Part shown: positions 1 to 11,111 of the stretch, one piece after another
How the letters are laid out: every line of letters starts with the position of its first letter
Position numbering within the stretch: the first letter of the stretch is position 1
Assembly (NCBI GenBank): GCA_019426215.1
Contig: CM033395.1
Coordinates: 20,822,569-20,886,568 of the forward strand
Reading direction: 5' to 3'
Source of the DNA: Buddleja alternifolia
Lineage: Eukaryota; Streptophyta; Magnoliopsida; Lamiales; Scrophulariaceae
Length of the DNA: 64,000 bases
Notes under the pieces: generated by a model
What the model saw: only the letters and a program-made list of their open reading frames with translations
What the model was told of the DNA's origin: nothing
Databases searched by the model: none
Program-made: the position numbers and the translations under genes

Positions 1-290
1 GATTGTAAAAGTATTCGAAGTCTTTATTTGTCCATTAAAGACTTCATATTACTTGTGAACTTATTTTAGTAATCAAGAACGATCTCTCTTGTGCCAATCT
101 TCCTATTCCATAGGAAGTAGAGGGATCGCACTGAAAACATGGACAAAACGTTTTACACAACTTATAGATGCAGATAAGAACTAAGTGAAAACTCAATAAT
201 GCCTTTTATTTAAGAAGAGTTTAAGTTCAATACAAGATATATGCCCTATACATTCTATCCTCTATGGCATCTGAGGGCATAATCCTAACA
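1..290 (-). repeat. copia-1 3' LTR, partial (cut by window edge)
   Basis: This is the start of a copia LTR read on the minus strand. It begins TGTTAGGATTATGCCCTC at position 290 and runs off the window to the left. The same U3 sequence recurs at 24604-24887, and related starts occur at 49438 and 60454, so it belongs to a family with several members here. A purine-rich tract (complement of 291-300) lies immediately inside, as expected upstream of a 3' LTR. Confidence 0.85.
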
Positions 291-306
291 ATCTCCCATT
301 TGCACT
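291..306 (-). other. Polypurine tract of copia-1
   Basis: On the minus strand this reads as a purine-rich stretch ending GGGAGAT next to the LTR start at 290. This is the normal position of the plus-strand primer (PPT) of an LTR retrotransposon. It confirms the minus orientation of copia-1. Confidence 0.7.
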
Positions 307-359
307 CAATGCCACTCATTGTGGTATCTAATACCCATCCTTTTCAGGTGTCGGTCCAA

Positions 360-2190
360 AACAGCTTGAGGTAGGAGTTTGGTGAACGGGTCAGCTATAT
401 TGTCAGCTGAGACTATTTTCTGCACTTCTATCTCTCGTTTGCCAACGATCTCCCTGATGATGTGAAATCTTTTCTCAATATGTTTGGACTTGTTATGAGA
501 CCTCGGTTCCTTGGCTTACGCTATTGCTCAATTGTTATCACAATAACGTGGCAACGGGAGCTGAGCACTAGGGACCGTTCCAAGTTCTCCAAGAAACTTC
601 CTCATCCAAACAGATTCTTTCGCTGCCTCGGAAGCTGCTACATACTCTGCTTTAGTGGTGGAATCAGTGGTTGTGCTTTGCTTGGAGCTCTTCCAAGACA
701 CCGCTCCACCATTGAGAGTAAAAACAATCCCTGAAGTCGATTTTCGGTCATCAACATCAGACTGAAAGTCTGAATCAGAATAACCTTCCATCTTCAGGTC
801 TCCACCTCTATAGATGAGAATCATACCCTTAGTTCTTTTCAGATACTTTAGGATATTCTTCACAGCTATCCACGTTCCTTTCCCGGGTTTTCCTGAAATC
901 GACTCACCACGCTCACAACATAGGCAATATCGGGTCTAGTACACGACATTGCATACATTAGGCTACCAACTGCAGTAGCATAGGGTACATTACTCATCTC
1001 TTGTCTATCTTCCTCACTTTGAGGACACATAGACTTGGATAAGTGTACTCCATGCCTCATGGGAAGAAACCCTTTCTTAGAGTTGTCCATCCTAAACCTC
1101 TTTAGGACCTTTTTTAAGTAAAGAGCTTAAGAGAGGCCTATCATTGTATTCGTTCTATCCCTGTAGATACGAATTTCTAGAATGTATGTGGCTTCTCCCA
1201 AGTCTTTCATAGAAAACGTACTCGAAAGCCATTTCTTGACAGTGGTGAGCATTCCTACGTCATTTCCTATAAGTAGAATGTCATCCACATATAGTACTAA
1301 GAACGAGAGTTTGCTCCCACTAGTCTTCTCGTATACACATGGTTCATCTTCGTTCTTGATGAAGCAATATCCCTTAACTTCTTCATCCAAATGGAGATTC
1401 CAGCTTCTAGATGTTTGCTTGAGACTGTAAATGGACCTCGCAAGTTTACATACTTTATGGATATTGGACTCGGACACAAATTCCTTTGGCTATTCCATAT
1501 AGATATCCTCCTTGAGGAATCCATTTAGAAAGGCCGTTTTGACATCCATTTTCCATATCTCATAATCTAAGTGTGCATCTATGGATAACAGAATTCGTAT
1601 GGACTTTATCATAGCCACGGGCGAAAGGTTTCTTGATAGTCAATTCTTTCTCTTTGACTATACCCTTTCGCTACGAGCCTGGCTTTAAAGGTGTCAACCT
1701 TGCCATCGCTACCTATCTTTCTTTTGTAGATCCACTTACATTCTATAGGTTTTATACCTTCAGGATGATCTACCAAAGTCCAAACATGGTTCGATTGCAT
1801 AGAGTCCATTTCTGTTTCCATGGCTTCTCTCCATCTTGAAGCGTCGACATCCACCATCACTTGATCATAGGTACAAGGATCATCTTTATGACCTTCTTGT
1901 ACTACAGTGTGAAGCTCTCGCTCCCCCTGCAGTAGATACCCATACCCCTCAGGTTCATGCGGTATTCTACCAGATCTACGTGGTGGTTGTGATACTATGA
2001 GTTCAGGCCTCGGTTCTTGAACAGATGTATTTGAGGGAGTTTCATTTTGTTCTTTTAGAACAATTTTTCTACCTTTGCCCCCCTTCCAAGATGAACTCAC
2101 CCTCAAGGAAGTGAGCTTGTAGGGCCACGATGATTCTTTTATCATCATGCAGGTAAAAGAAGAATCCCATGGAGTCTTTAGGATAACCAA
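360..2190 (-). pseudogene. copia-1 pol remnant: RT and RNase H
   Basis: This is decayed copia polymerase read from high to low coordinates. The N-terminal RT part (1609-2190) has the WREAMETEMDSM and IKPIECKWIYKRK blocks. The RT core (1127-1477) keeps YVDDILLIGND, so the catalytic YVDD is visible. The RT/RNase H linker (866-1090) has YATAVGSLMYAMSCTRPDIAY, and RNase H (528-863) has DSTTKAEYVAASEA. Several stops and frame changes separate these pieces; one stop lies just after YCDNN in RNase H. It corresponds to the 3' two-thirds of a Ty1/copia polyprotein and cannot be expressed as one protein. Confidence 0.9.
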
Positions 2191-2202
2191 TGAAACGTCC
2201 CA

Positions 2203-2874
2203 TCAGGGATCTTGCCTCCAATTTCTCACTTTAGTCTTCTTGACATAAGCGGGGCATCCCCAAATCTTAATATGATTAATACTCGGTTTCCTATTTTTCC
2301 ACATCTCATGTGGAGTTTTAGGAACGAATTTGGAGGAACATCTGTTCAAAACATGAGCAGCAGTAAGGAGCGCATATCCCCACAACAAAATGGGTAAATC
2401 AGTGTAACTAAGCATGGAACGAACCATGTCCAACAGTGTTCGATTCCTTCGCTCGGCTACTCCATTCAGTTGAGGAGTTGCTGGTGGTGTTAGTTGTAAC
2501 ATTATTCCTCGTTGTCTTAGGAATTCATCAAACTCGGCACTCATATATTCTCCTCCACGATCCGATCGTAGAGTTTTTAGATTTTGCTCAGTTTGATTTT
2601 CTACTAAGGCCTTGAACTCTTTGAATCTTTCAAAGGATTCAAACTTTTGCTTTATCAGATACACTAGACCAAATCTTGAATGGTCGTCAGTGAAAGTGAT
2701 GAAGTAGTAGAAACCTCCATGAGCCCTTTCTCCAAATGGACCACAGACGTCGGTATGAACTAATCCTAAGACTTGCGTAGCCCTTTCAAAAGTCCCTGTG
2801 AAGGGGGATCTAGCCATCTTGCCTAAGAGACATGATTCACATGTAGGAATAGGGTCTGACCCTAGTGAGCTTAA
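2203..2874 (-). pseudogene. copia-1 integrase remnant
   Basis: The integrase core of copia-1 is recognisable by HTDVCGPFGERAHGG (first catalytic Asp region), SDRGGEY (second Asp) and NGVAERRNRTLLDM (Glu). The zinc-binding end of the GAG-pre-integrase domain (CESC, about 2840-2860) precedes it. Gag, protease and the primer-binding site are absent: an LTR terminus begins directly at 2875, two codons upstream of surviving pre-integrase sequence. Either these parts were deleted or another LTR inserted here. Confidence 0.85.
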
Positions 2875-4067
2875 TGTTAGGAATCCTATACATGAAAACA
2901 GAGAATTGCAACGGAAGATTTGAGGATTCCTACCGGCAGATCACAAAAATATATCAGGTGATTTTTAATGGGTTTCGTGAAAATTAGAACGAATAAAAAT
3001 ACCTTTTTGATTCGTTTACTGATTCTGCAGAATAGTAATCCTCCAAGGGCTCCTGTCTCTAAAGCTTCACGCAAAACGAGCCTTCCAAAGATCGAGAAAC
3101 TCCTCCTTCTTTGCAGTAGTGGACGACTAGAGAGGAGAGAGGGGAGAGAGTTCTTTTCCTTTTGTGTTGTGTTTCTTTCTTGTCTTAGGGTTTGTTCCAC
3201 TGTAGGAGTCCTTTTAAACTCAACTAGCTTGTGCAAGAAGTTGGAGGCTACTCCAACCCTTAAGTGGCCACCCCTCCCAGGGCTTCCTTGGACTGGGTGA
3301 GCTTTTAATTGACTTGTCTAATTTCTAGCCCATCTGTATATATTTAATTTAAATCCAATTTAAATATAATATATACTATTAATTAGTTCCTTTTAATTAA
3401 TATACAAATTAAATAATTGAATTTAATCTAATTAAATTAAATATTAAATTAATTGATTTAATCTAATTAAATCAATCAGTCCATTTAATTCTTTCTAAAA
3501 GATTTACACAAAAAGATACATCCCGTTCGTTTCTTATAGCGCGACTCATTAGGTTCATCTTAATTGGCAAATGGAGGAATTACCTAAGGATGTGAGTGTC
3601 ACCTAGCCAGTCTGTGGACTCATGTTGTAACCCAAATGAGTACGAAATAAATGAATCATTTTACGAACCTCTTGATCATAAATGCCATATGAGTATAAGC
3701 CCTTCACTAACGTATCCCGATCAAGTGAGAGTCATGGAAAATGTCAAACACACTAAACTTGATACTGTGCATTAGATTATATCATAATAAAATTACTAAA
3801 CTACCCTCAGTGTCCCACATGAGTTAGTTGTTATGCTTTGGCCAAAGACTTTATAATTTCATTAGCCTATAATCGCACAAGATACTTACTCGTTTACTAT
3901 CGAGACAGTGAATCCCATCTTGGCGATCACTGATCAACTGCTACTTATTTCATTGATATCGTACTTCGAGGTCGACCCCACCAACGGGTGATATGGGCCT
4001 GACTACTCTGGTAACAGATCCAATAATACAAGCACATTGATCATGAACCCTCAGGTCTAAGGCTCAC
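2875..4067 (-). repeat. copia-type LTR, truncated, minus strand
   Basis: On the minus strand this ends in GGATTCCTAACA at 2875, a TG...CA-type LTR terminus. Its body matches the copia-2 LTR over shared landmarks: a GCGACTC(A/T)TTAGGTTC block (3540 and 23918), a CACCTAGCCAGTC block (3600 and 23978), and a TCAAGTGAGAGTCATGG block (3722 and 24092). The U3 start is missing because gypsy-2 sequence begins near 4068. It may be the 5' LTR of copia-1 or the end of a separate insertion. Confidence 0.7.
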
Positions 4068-4203
4068 TGTAATGCCCAATCATCTCTCACGCAGCCAACA
4101 ATAAGCATGTCATATAGTTAAGCATGATTGCACGAACATGATTACTTTTTTATTGTTTGATAACTGCATTTAAGGTACATTTTTGCGAACGTTTATCACT
4201 AGT

Positions 4204-4254
4204 TAAGCAGGCATGACGTCTAAGCAGGCATGACGTCTAAGCAGACACAACGTC
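4204..4254 (+). repeat. Three tandem 17-bp repeats with CRE-like core
   Basis: TAAGCAGGCATGACGTC occurs twice without change (4204-4220, 4221-4237), followed by a third diverged copy (4238-4254). The two perfect copies contain TGACGTC, the core bound by plant bZIP (TGA/CRE) factors. The array lies about 140 bp into the inferred gypsy-2 LTR, in the region where U3 enhancers are usually found. Confidence 0.8.
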
Positions 4255-4300
4255 TAGCATTTATCGCTAGTTAAATAGAAAAAATGAATTGATAATTGAC

Positions 4301-4372
4301 GTGCTTCCCAGGTGGTCACCCATCTCAAGATTGCTTCCGTTTGAGCACGCTTAACTTTAGAGTTTTGATTGA
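4301..4372 (-). ncRNA. 5S-rRNA-like segment (degenerate, in LTR)
   Basis: On the minus strand this reads as the 3' half of a plant 5S rRNA. AAGTTAAGCGTGCT (internal A-box region) is followed, after a diverged spacer, by GATGGGTGACCACCTGGGAAG (intermediate element and C-box region). The 5' half of 5S rRNA is absent and the middle is mutated, so this is not a functional rRNA gene. Cassandra TRIM elements are known to carry 5S-derived sequence in their LTRs. Here it lies antisense to the surrounding plus-strand gypsy LTR. Confidence 0.75.
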
Positions 4373-4651
4373 ATTTGGTACACGAAAGCTTTCCACTAGT
4401 CACCGGGTCAATATATTTCATGCCCTACGTGCTCTTACATGTCATTTATATGTCACGATGAATGTAAATATGCGACACATAGAAAATATTAGGCACAAAC
4501 GTATAACACGTATTAAGCTAGCAGCTACAAATAATTCATTGAATAAAATAATATTATTTTTATCAAAACTTCACAACTAAGTTTACAAACCGCCTCAACC
4601 TTTTTAAAAGGTTTCTGGACAAAAGAAAAATGGACAGAAAAAGGTAGGGAA

Positions 4652-6419
4652 AGTTTCTGTGCAACCACCATTTTGGCTATCAAAATAGGTCCAAATCCGG
4701 ATATTTTTAGCTCAACATCTTCCTAAGACATCAAGGAATAATTATATGGAAGCCAAATTTTCATAGATATTACCGAAAATTTCAAAATCCCTCAAACAGT
4801 GCGCTTCAGTCCTAGAACCGAAATTATGTCCTCTATTTTGGAGTTGTGTCGTTTTAGTGTTCTTCTTAGACATCCACTAAGGTAAAGTACTCTAAATGTT
4901 TTTAGTATGTATATATCCATGTTGTGAACTATGTCTCAAAATTTGGTAAGGATTGGAGTTTTGTGGGATTTTCTAAAAATCGTTGAACAGAATTGCCAGT
5001 CTATTCGGTTGAATTGAGAACTGCTTCTGTTTTGAGGTTATTTAGTTAACCTATACATTTTTGTTCACTCTAACACTTTTACAGTAGATATATACACATG
5101 TTATAGAGAATTCATCCAAATATCAGAATTTTTCAGTGAACAGGGGATTTTATAAAAATAGTTGAACATAGGGTGCCGGTTCTGAAAAATCTGTTTGGAA
5201 CAGCCTGTTTCGTAAATCGAATCGGAAATTAAATCTGAAAATATTATGCCATGTTATTCAATGTATTATATTAAGGATAGTTATGCATTTTTATGTGTTT
5301 AATAGGTCGAGATTCCAAAAGAGGAGCCGAGAACGCCAACTAGATGAAGGCATCTCGATAAGCCACTTTTTGTGAGTATAATGGGGTGACTTGAAATTTG
5401 ACATATCCATTGTGTTCATTAATATGTCTACATGAATCCTTTATTTGTTTACTTGTGTTGAATTGGAAAGTTTATGGCGTTGTGAACGTGGTTATATGAT
5501 GAGTCTACTTGTGTTATTTGGAAAGCTTATGGTGTTATGAACGTGGTTATATGATGATTGAATGATGGAAATGCATATGGTGAATAAAATTCATTGTGGA
5601 ATAAAGTTGAACATGGTGGAAATGTTGTTGATGATTTGATGATTTGATGATGAAAATGAGATATATGATATGAGAAATGCATTCATTCGAGATAAGGGGC
5701 TCTGTTATGGCTGCTATTAACCTTGAGCAATGTGTTAAAAGAATTTCCAGTATAGCTGGACCACAGAGTACCGTACGGCCACCTGAGTTCACTGAACTCC
5801 CATGTGTTATATGAATTATAGAGTGCCATGGCCATTATCGTGATCACGAACTATTCTTGGTTATAGCAGGCCATTAACAGTAAAAGCAAATGACTAAGCA
5901 TGTGCATCATTTGTTTATGAATGATATGAATTGAATGTGAAATAAGTGTAGATGATGTTATTATATGGCTTCAAATGAGTGATTGGATGATGATTTTGTG
6001 TGTGCTTATGGAATGTTAATTATCTCGTTACTTGATTATACTTGCTGAGGTTGCGACTCACCAAACGCAAATGTTTTTTTTAGTGTTGTAGATAGCATCA
6101 ATCCGTGAAGTTGTGTACATAAAGCTAAAGCATGGATCAAAGGTCGGCTAGCGGGTTTTCACGTCCTTCTCCCTCAGCTCATCATTTGCATCTCATATAG
6201 GGTTTCTTTCTGGTCATGTGTGTATATTTTTCCCTATATCCATGTGTGAGGGTGGTGAAACTAGTAGTGTTGATATGTTCGTTTGTATATGTTGGTTAAA
6301 TGGATAACATATATATATGTGCTATGCTATCTTTGGGTTTCGTGTTATGATGTTACATTTTAGTAACATATAAATGTATGCTATGATCATCTATGGGTTT
6401 TGTGTGTAAGGGTGTTACA
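4652..6419 (+). repeat. gypsy-1 5' LTR (first ~310 bp missing)
   Basis: This is a close copy of 11423-13011. It starts at the shared AGTTTCTGTGCAACCACC and ends in GGGTGTTACA, followed by a primer-binding site. The first roughly 310 bp of the 3' LTR (from TGTCATGACCC at 11112) are absent, so the 5' LTR is truncated. It also carries about 100 bp (near 5080-5220) absent from the 3' LTR, indicating indels since insertion. Short ORFs inside it are not genes. Confidence 0.85.
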
Positions 6420-6425
6420 TTTTAG

Positions 6426-6439
6426 TGGTATCAGAGCCC
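6426..6439 (+). other. gypsy-1 primer-binding site (tRNA-iMet)
   Basis: TGGTATCAGAGCCC lies seven bases after the LTR end. This is the standard plant primer-binding site complementary to the 3' end of initiator methionine tRNA, from which minus-strand cDNA synthesis starts. Confidence 0.9.
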
Positions 6440-6536
6440 AGGTTGGGGTTCTGTAGACAGTCACATGACATGTGCATCATCATTTTATGTTATATGTTGA
6501 CATAAGTAACCACCTGTGTAACATCATAGGCAAAGC

Positions 6537-7876
6537 ATTGCGAGTCAACAAGCGCATGTAGAAAATGATGAGCATAGTGTTCATGGAGGGGAAGGATCAG
6601 CTGGCTTAGAGTCTCATCCATCTCACCCACCTCCACCCCGGGGCATATAGCTGCTCATCCACAATACTTACCCATACACGGCCCTGAAACACGTGAGCGG
6701 AGGTATGACAAATTAAGGACAATGGGAGTCGTTGATTTTGTGGGTACTACTGATCCAGCAAAGGTAGAAATGTGGTTAAAACAAACTGAGAGGGTTTTAG
6801 CTTAATGCAATGTACTCCAGAAGAAAAATTCCACTACGCAGTGTCACTCTTCAAGGTGATGCATATGCTTGGTGGGATACTATACCTGATAGCACTGTTC
6901 AGCCACCGATACTGACATGGAATGACTTCCTTAGGGAATTTCATGATGCATATGTGCAGAAGTATATAAGGATCAGAAAGAAAAAGAATTTCTTGAGCTT
7001 CAGCAGGGGAATAGATTAGTTTCTGAGTATGAAGTGCAGTTTAACAAGCTTTCTCGTTATGCGCCACATATGATAGCTACGAAAACGAAGAAGTGCACCA
7101 GATTTGAATCCGGACTTCGTTTTACTATCCGAAATCGTATCACGCAAACTGATTTATAGTCTTATAGCAAGTCAAAAGTTGTGGCGATTCGTTCGGAGAA
7201 ATTAGACTCAGAGTCCAGAAACTTTCAACTTAATAAGAAGAGGAAAAACGAGCAAACAGGTGGATTCAGAGAAAGAAAAGAATTTACTTCGTCTTCATAG
7301 AGAAGCTTCCTGAGTAGCTCTAAAGGTAACAATTTTAGGAGCACAACATAAAATACTATGAGTGTTGGTTCTTCAGCATCCACTGCCACGTGTTCACATT
7401 GTGGGAGAAATCATCGTGGAGAATGTAGGCTACTTACAGGAAAGTGTTTTAGATGTGGGGAGCCTGGTCATATAGCAAGGAATTGTCCAATGCCACGTAA
7501 GGAAACCACCATTGAGCAGAGCAGATTTACTGGGTTTAGTCCTAGTCGAGGTAGGGGTCGAGGAAGATTCGGTACAGGTAGAAGAACTGCTACAGAAGGC
7601 AGCCAAGCAAACATGGAACATTCTGAAGCTCGAGTTTTTGCTATGACAAAAGAAGAAGCCAAAGCCACACCTACTGTAATTACTGGTAACATCTTTATTT
7701 TTGGTAAAAATGCCCATGTTTTGTTTGATCCTGGAGCAACACATTCATTTATATCACAATCATTTGCATCATATTTGGGTAAGCCAGAGTCTTTGGGTTA
7801 TGATTTACTTGTTCGAACCCCAGTCGGCAGTGTGATTGTTGTCAATACTATGTGTATCGTGGGTGTATATTGTTGA
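6537..7876 (+). pseudogene. gypsy-1 gag and protease, disrupted
   Basis: This is retrotransposon gag sequence followed by nucleocapsid and protease. The capsid part (6537-7340) is broken by several stops and frame changes; recognisable pieces are GVVDFVGTTDPAKVEMWL and TLQGDAYAWWD. From 7358 an open stretch carries two zinc-knuckle-like motifs, including CFRCGEPGHIARNC (CX2CX4HX4C), and then an aspartic-protease block. The protease reads FDPGATHSF where the family has D-S/T-G, so the residue after the catalytic Asp is altered. A frameshift near 7850 separates protease from the RT frame. It cannot make a functional Gag-Pro. Confidence 0.9.
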
Positions 7877-10800
7877 TTGAGGGAATTGAATTACATGCTA
7901 CACTGCTTGTTATGGCATTAAAGGACTTTGATGTGATTTTGGGTATGGATTGGCTAAGTGAACACCATGCTAAACTAGATTGTTTCACCAAGGAAATCGT
8001 GTTACAACCTTCTCATCATACGTGTATAGTATTTAAAGGGGAGAAAGAGATTCTGCATGTTTGTACAATATCTGCTTCGAGAGCATTTAAAATGATTAGA
8101 AAGGGGTGTGAAGCTTATTTAGCTCATGTCGTGGACACTAGATTAAGCGGTTTGAAACTTGAAGATATTCCTGTGGTTAAAGAGTATCTAGATGTGTTTC
8201 CAGACGACCTCCCAGGGTTACCTCCGAGTAGGGATATAGAATTCACCATCGAATTACAGCCAGGTACTGCACCAATTTCTATCCCTCCATACAGAATGGC
8301 ACCTATTGAATTGCAAGAATTGAAAAAGCAATTGCATGAATTACATGAGAAGGGGTACATTAGACCGAGTGTTTCACCATGGGGTGCACCAGTATTGTTA
8401 GTTAAAAAGAAGGATGGCACCTTGAGATTGTGTATAGATTATCGACAGTTAAATCGAGTCACAGTGAAGAATAAATATCCATTACCTAGGGTGGATGATT
8501 TATTTGATCAGCTGCAGGGTGCTAGCATTTTCTCAAAGATTGTTTTGAGATCCGGTTATCATCAGTTAAGAATTGCAGAGGTTGATATTCCAAAGACAGC
8601 TTTTCGAACCAGGTATGGACATTATGAATTTTTAGTGATGCCTTTCGGTCTGACTAATGCACCTGCAGTGTTCATGGCATTGATGAATGATATATTTAGA
8701 CCCTATCTGGATAAATTTGTGATTGTTTTCATTGATGATATTCTAATTTATTCTAAATCCTCTGAAGAACATGAACAACACCTGAGAATTGTGCTGCAAA
8801 TCCTACGTGAGAAGCAGTTGTATGCAAAATTGAGTAAATGTGAATTTTGGTTAGACCAAGTCATCTTTTTGGGACACGTTATTTCCGGTGATGGTATTAA
8901 GGTTGACCCTCAGAAAAATGAAGCAGTGTGTAAATGGGAAAGCCCGAGGAATGTTACAGAAGTCCGTAGTTTTCTAGGTTTGGCAGGGTAGTACTGACGA
9001 TTTATTGAGAATTTCTCTCGTATTGCTGCTCCAATGACCAAATTGTTACAAAAAGGCGTTCCTTTCATATGGACAGAGCAAAGCCAGAAAAGTTTTGAAG
9101 AGTTGAAGAAACGACTCACTACTGCTCCAATGTTGTCAATTCCTTCAGGTAATGATGCTTTTGTTATTTATAGTGATGCTTCTTACCAAGGTTTGGGATG
9201 TGTTTTAATGCAACATGGTAAAGTTATTGCGTATGCTTCCCGACAACTTAAACCACATAAGATGTGTTATCCTACTCATGACCTTGAACTTGCTGCGGTT
9301 GTTTTCGCTTTAAAAATATGGAGACGTTACTTATATGGTGCCACATTTCAAATTTTCACTGACCATAAAAGTTTGAAATACTTGTTGAGCTAGAAAGAGT
9401 TGAACATGCGACAAAGAAGATGGCTTGAATTGCTGAAAGATTATGATTTCACTATTGAGTATCATCCTGGGAAAGCTAATGTTGTTGCTGATGCTTTAAC
9501 TCGAAAATCCTATGGTACTATTTCTTATCTTTCGGTGGATTCTATACCGTATTTGCTGGACTTGAGAAAGATGAATGCTCAGATGAATGTTCATGATACA
9601 GGTGTCTTATATGTTACAATTGGTGTTCGTCCTACTATGATTGAAAGAATTAAAAAGGCTCAATTTCGTGATGATAAACTGACTAGTATTGCTGAAAAAG
9701 TGAAACAGGAAAAGAGTACAGCTTTTGTTATGAATGATGATGGTAGCTTAACAATCAATCACAGACTTTGTGTTCCTAATGTCGATGGCCTAAGGCATTA
9801 GATAATGGAAGAAGCTCACACTGTACCATATGCCATGCATCCAGGTAGTACGAAGATGTATCAAACCTTGAAGACTCATTATTGGTGGCCCAAAATGAAG
9901 AAAGATGTAGCAGAATATGTTTCTAAATGCTTGACATGCCAGCAAGTGAAAGCAGAACATCAGGTACCCGTAGGTAAGTTGCATCCATTACTTATTCCGG
10001 TTTGGAAGTGGGAGCGTATTACTATGGATTTTCTTTACGGTATACCAATGACACAGAGAAAGAATGATGCCATTTGCGTTATTATTGATCGGCTTACAAA
10101 ATTAGCTCACTTTTTACCATTCAGACGGGGTTCTACTCTGGAACATCTTGCAAAAAAATATGTGGATGAAATTGTGAAATTACGTGGTGTACCTTTAGCT
10201 ATTATTTCGGATCGTGATCCTCGTTTTACATCGAGATTTTGGGGTAGTTTACAACAAGCATTGGGTACTAAACTACATTTTAGTACGGCATTTCACCCAC
10301 AGACGGATGGACAATCAGAGAGAACTATTCAGACTTTAGAGGATATGCTTAGAGCATGTGTTCTTGAATTGAAAGGCTCTTGGGATGACCATATAACACT
10401 GATGGAATTTGCATATAACAATCAATATCATAGAAGTATTGGCATGGCACCTTATGAAGCATTATATGGTAGAAAATGTAGGAGTCCAGTATGTTGGGAT
10501 GAAAATGGAATGCTATTGTTAGAAGGACCAGATTTGATTCAAGATACCGTTGAAAAAGTGAAAATTGTCAAAAATCGACTAAAGGCAGCCCAAGATAGGC
10601 AAAAGAGTTATACTGATCAACACAGACGGGAAATGCAATATGAGGTTGGTGAAAAAGTGTTCTTACGTGTTTCTCCTTGGAGAGGTATTCTCAGATTTGG
10701 CAAGAAAGGTAAACTATCTCCTCGTTATATTGGTCCTTACGAGATACTTGAAAGAGTTGGTCCATTAGCATACCGTCTAGCATTGCCACCAGAGTTGTCA

Positions 10801-11094
10801 CAGATTCATAATGTGTTCCATGTAAGCATGCTTCGCCGGTATAGATCAGATCCTTCTCACATTCTTCGAGATGATCCAATTGAGATTTCTGATAATTTAA
10901 GTTATGTTGAAGAACCAATGGAAATAATAGGCCACAAAGACAAGCAGCTTCGAAAGAGAACAATTCCATTAGTGAAAGTGTTATGGAAGAATCATTCAAG
11001 ACAAGAAGCAACTTGGGAGACAGAACAATACATGAGAGAACATTATCCATGGTTATTTAGCGATACAGGTACAAATTTTGGGGACGAAATTTAA
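7852..11094 (+). pseudogene. gypsy-1 pol: RT, RNase H, integrase, chromodomain
   Basis: This is one reading frame of Ty3/gypsy polymerase interrupted by four nonsense codons: two close together near 8989-8997, one at about 9391 and one at about 9799. The order is the end of protease (VILGMDWL), RT with FIDDILIYS (8730-8756), RNase H ([22 protein letters not shown]), then integrase with an HHCC-type zinc finger (CLTCQQVKAEH), MDF, SDRDPRF and a QSER catalytic block. A C-terminal chromodomain-like tail (PLVKVLWKNHSRQEATWE) suggests a chromovirus, probably of the Tekay/Del type. In RT the first catalytic aspartate position reads [11 protein letters not shown], with Val in place of Asp. The copy is therefore inactive for two reasons. 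Confidence 0.93.
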
Positions 11095-11111
11095 AAAAAA
11101 GGGGTGAGGAT
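11092..11111 (+). other. gypsy-1 polypurine tract
   Basis: An A/G-only run with AAAAGGGGTGAGGA lies immediately before the 3' LTR start at 11112. This is the plus-strand primer of the element. Confidence 0.85.

Larger units (their letters stand above)
4068..4651 (+). repeat. gypsy-2 LTR, 5' portion (split by gypsy-1)
   Basis: A probable LTR start TGTAATGCCCAATC lies at 4068. This segment is unrelated to the gypsy-1 LTR and ends where gypsy-1 LTR homology starts (4652). The matching 3' portion, ending GTGTGTGACA and followed by a primer-binding site, is at 13012-13678, on the far side of gypsy-1. The segment carries a 17-bp tandem repeat and an antisense 5S-rRNA-like stretch. Neither the start nor a target duplication could be confirmed, because gypsy-2 has no surviving 3' LTR. 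Confidence 0.5.

Noticed and set aside
4204..4254. CRISPR-like direct repeats
   Set aside because: Units are directly tandem without spacers, and the window is plant nuclear DNA.
4296..4580. Plus-strand ORF of 94 codons
   Set aside because: It overlaps the antisense 5S-like segment and LTR sequence and has a non-ATG start; no domain or codon signal.
5547..5792. Minus-strand ORF with a near copy at 12128-12385
   Set aside because: Both lie in gypsy-1 LTRs; the similarity is LTR identity and nothing suggests a protein.
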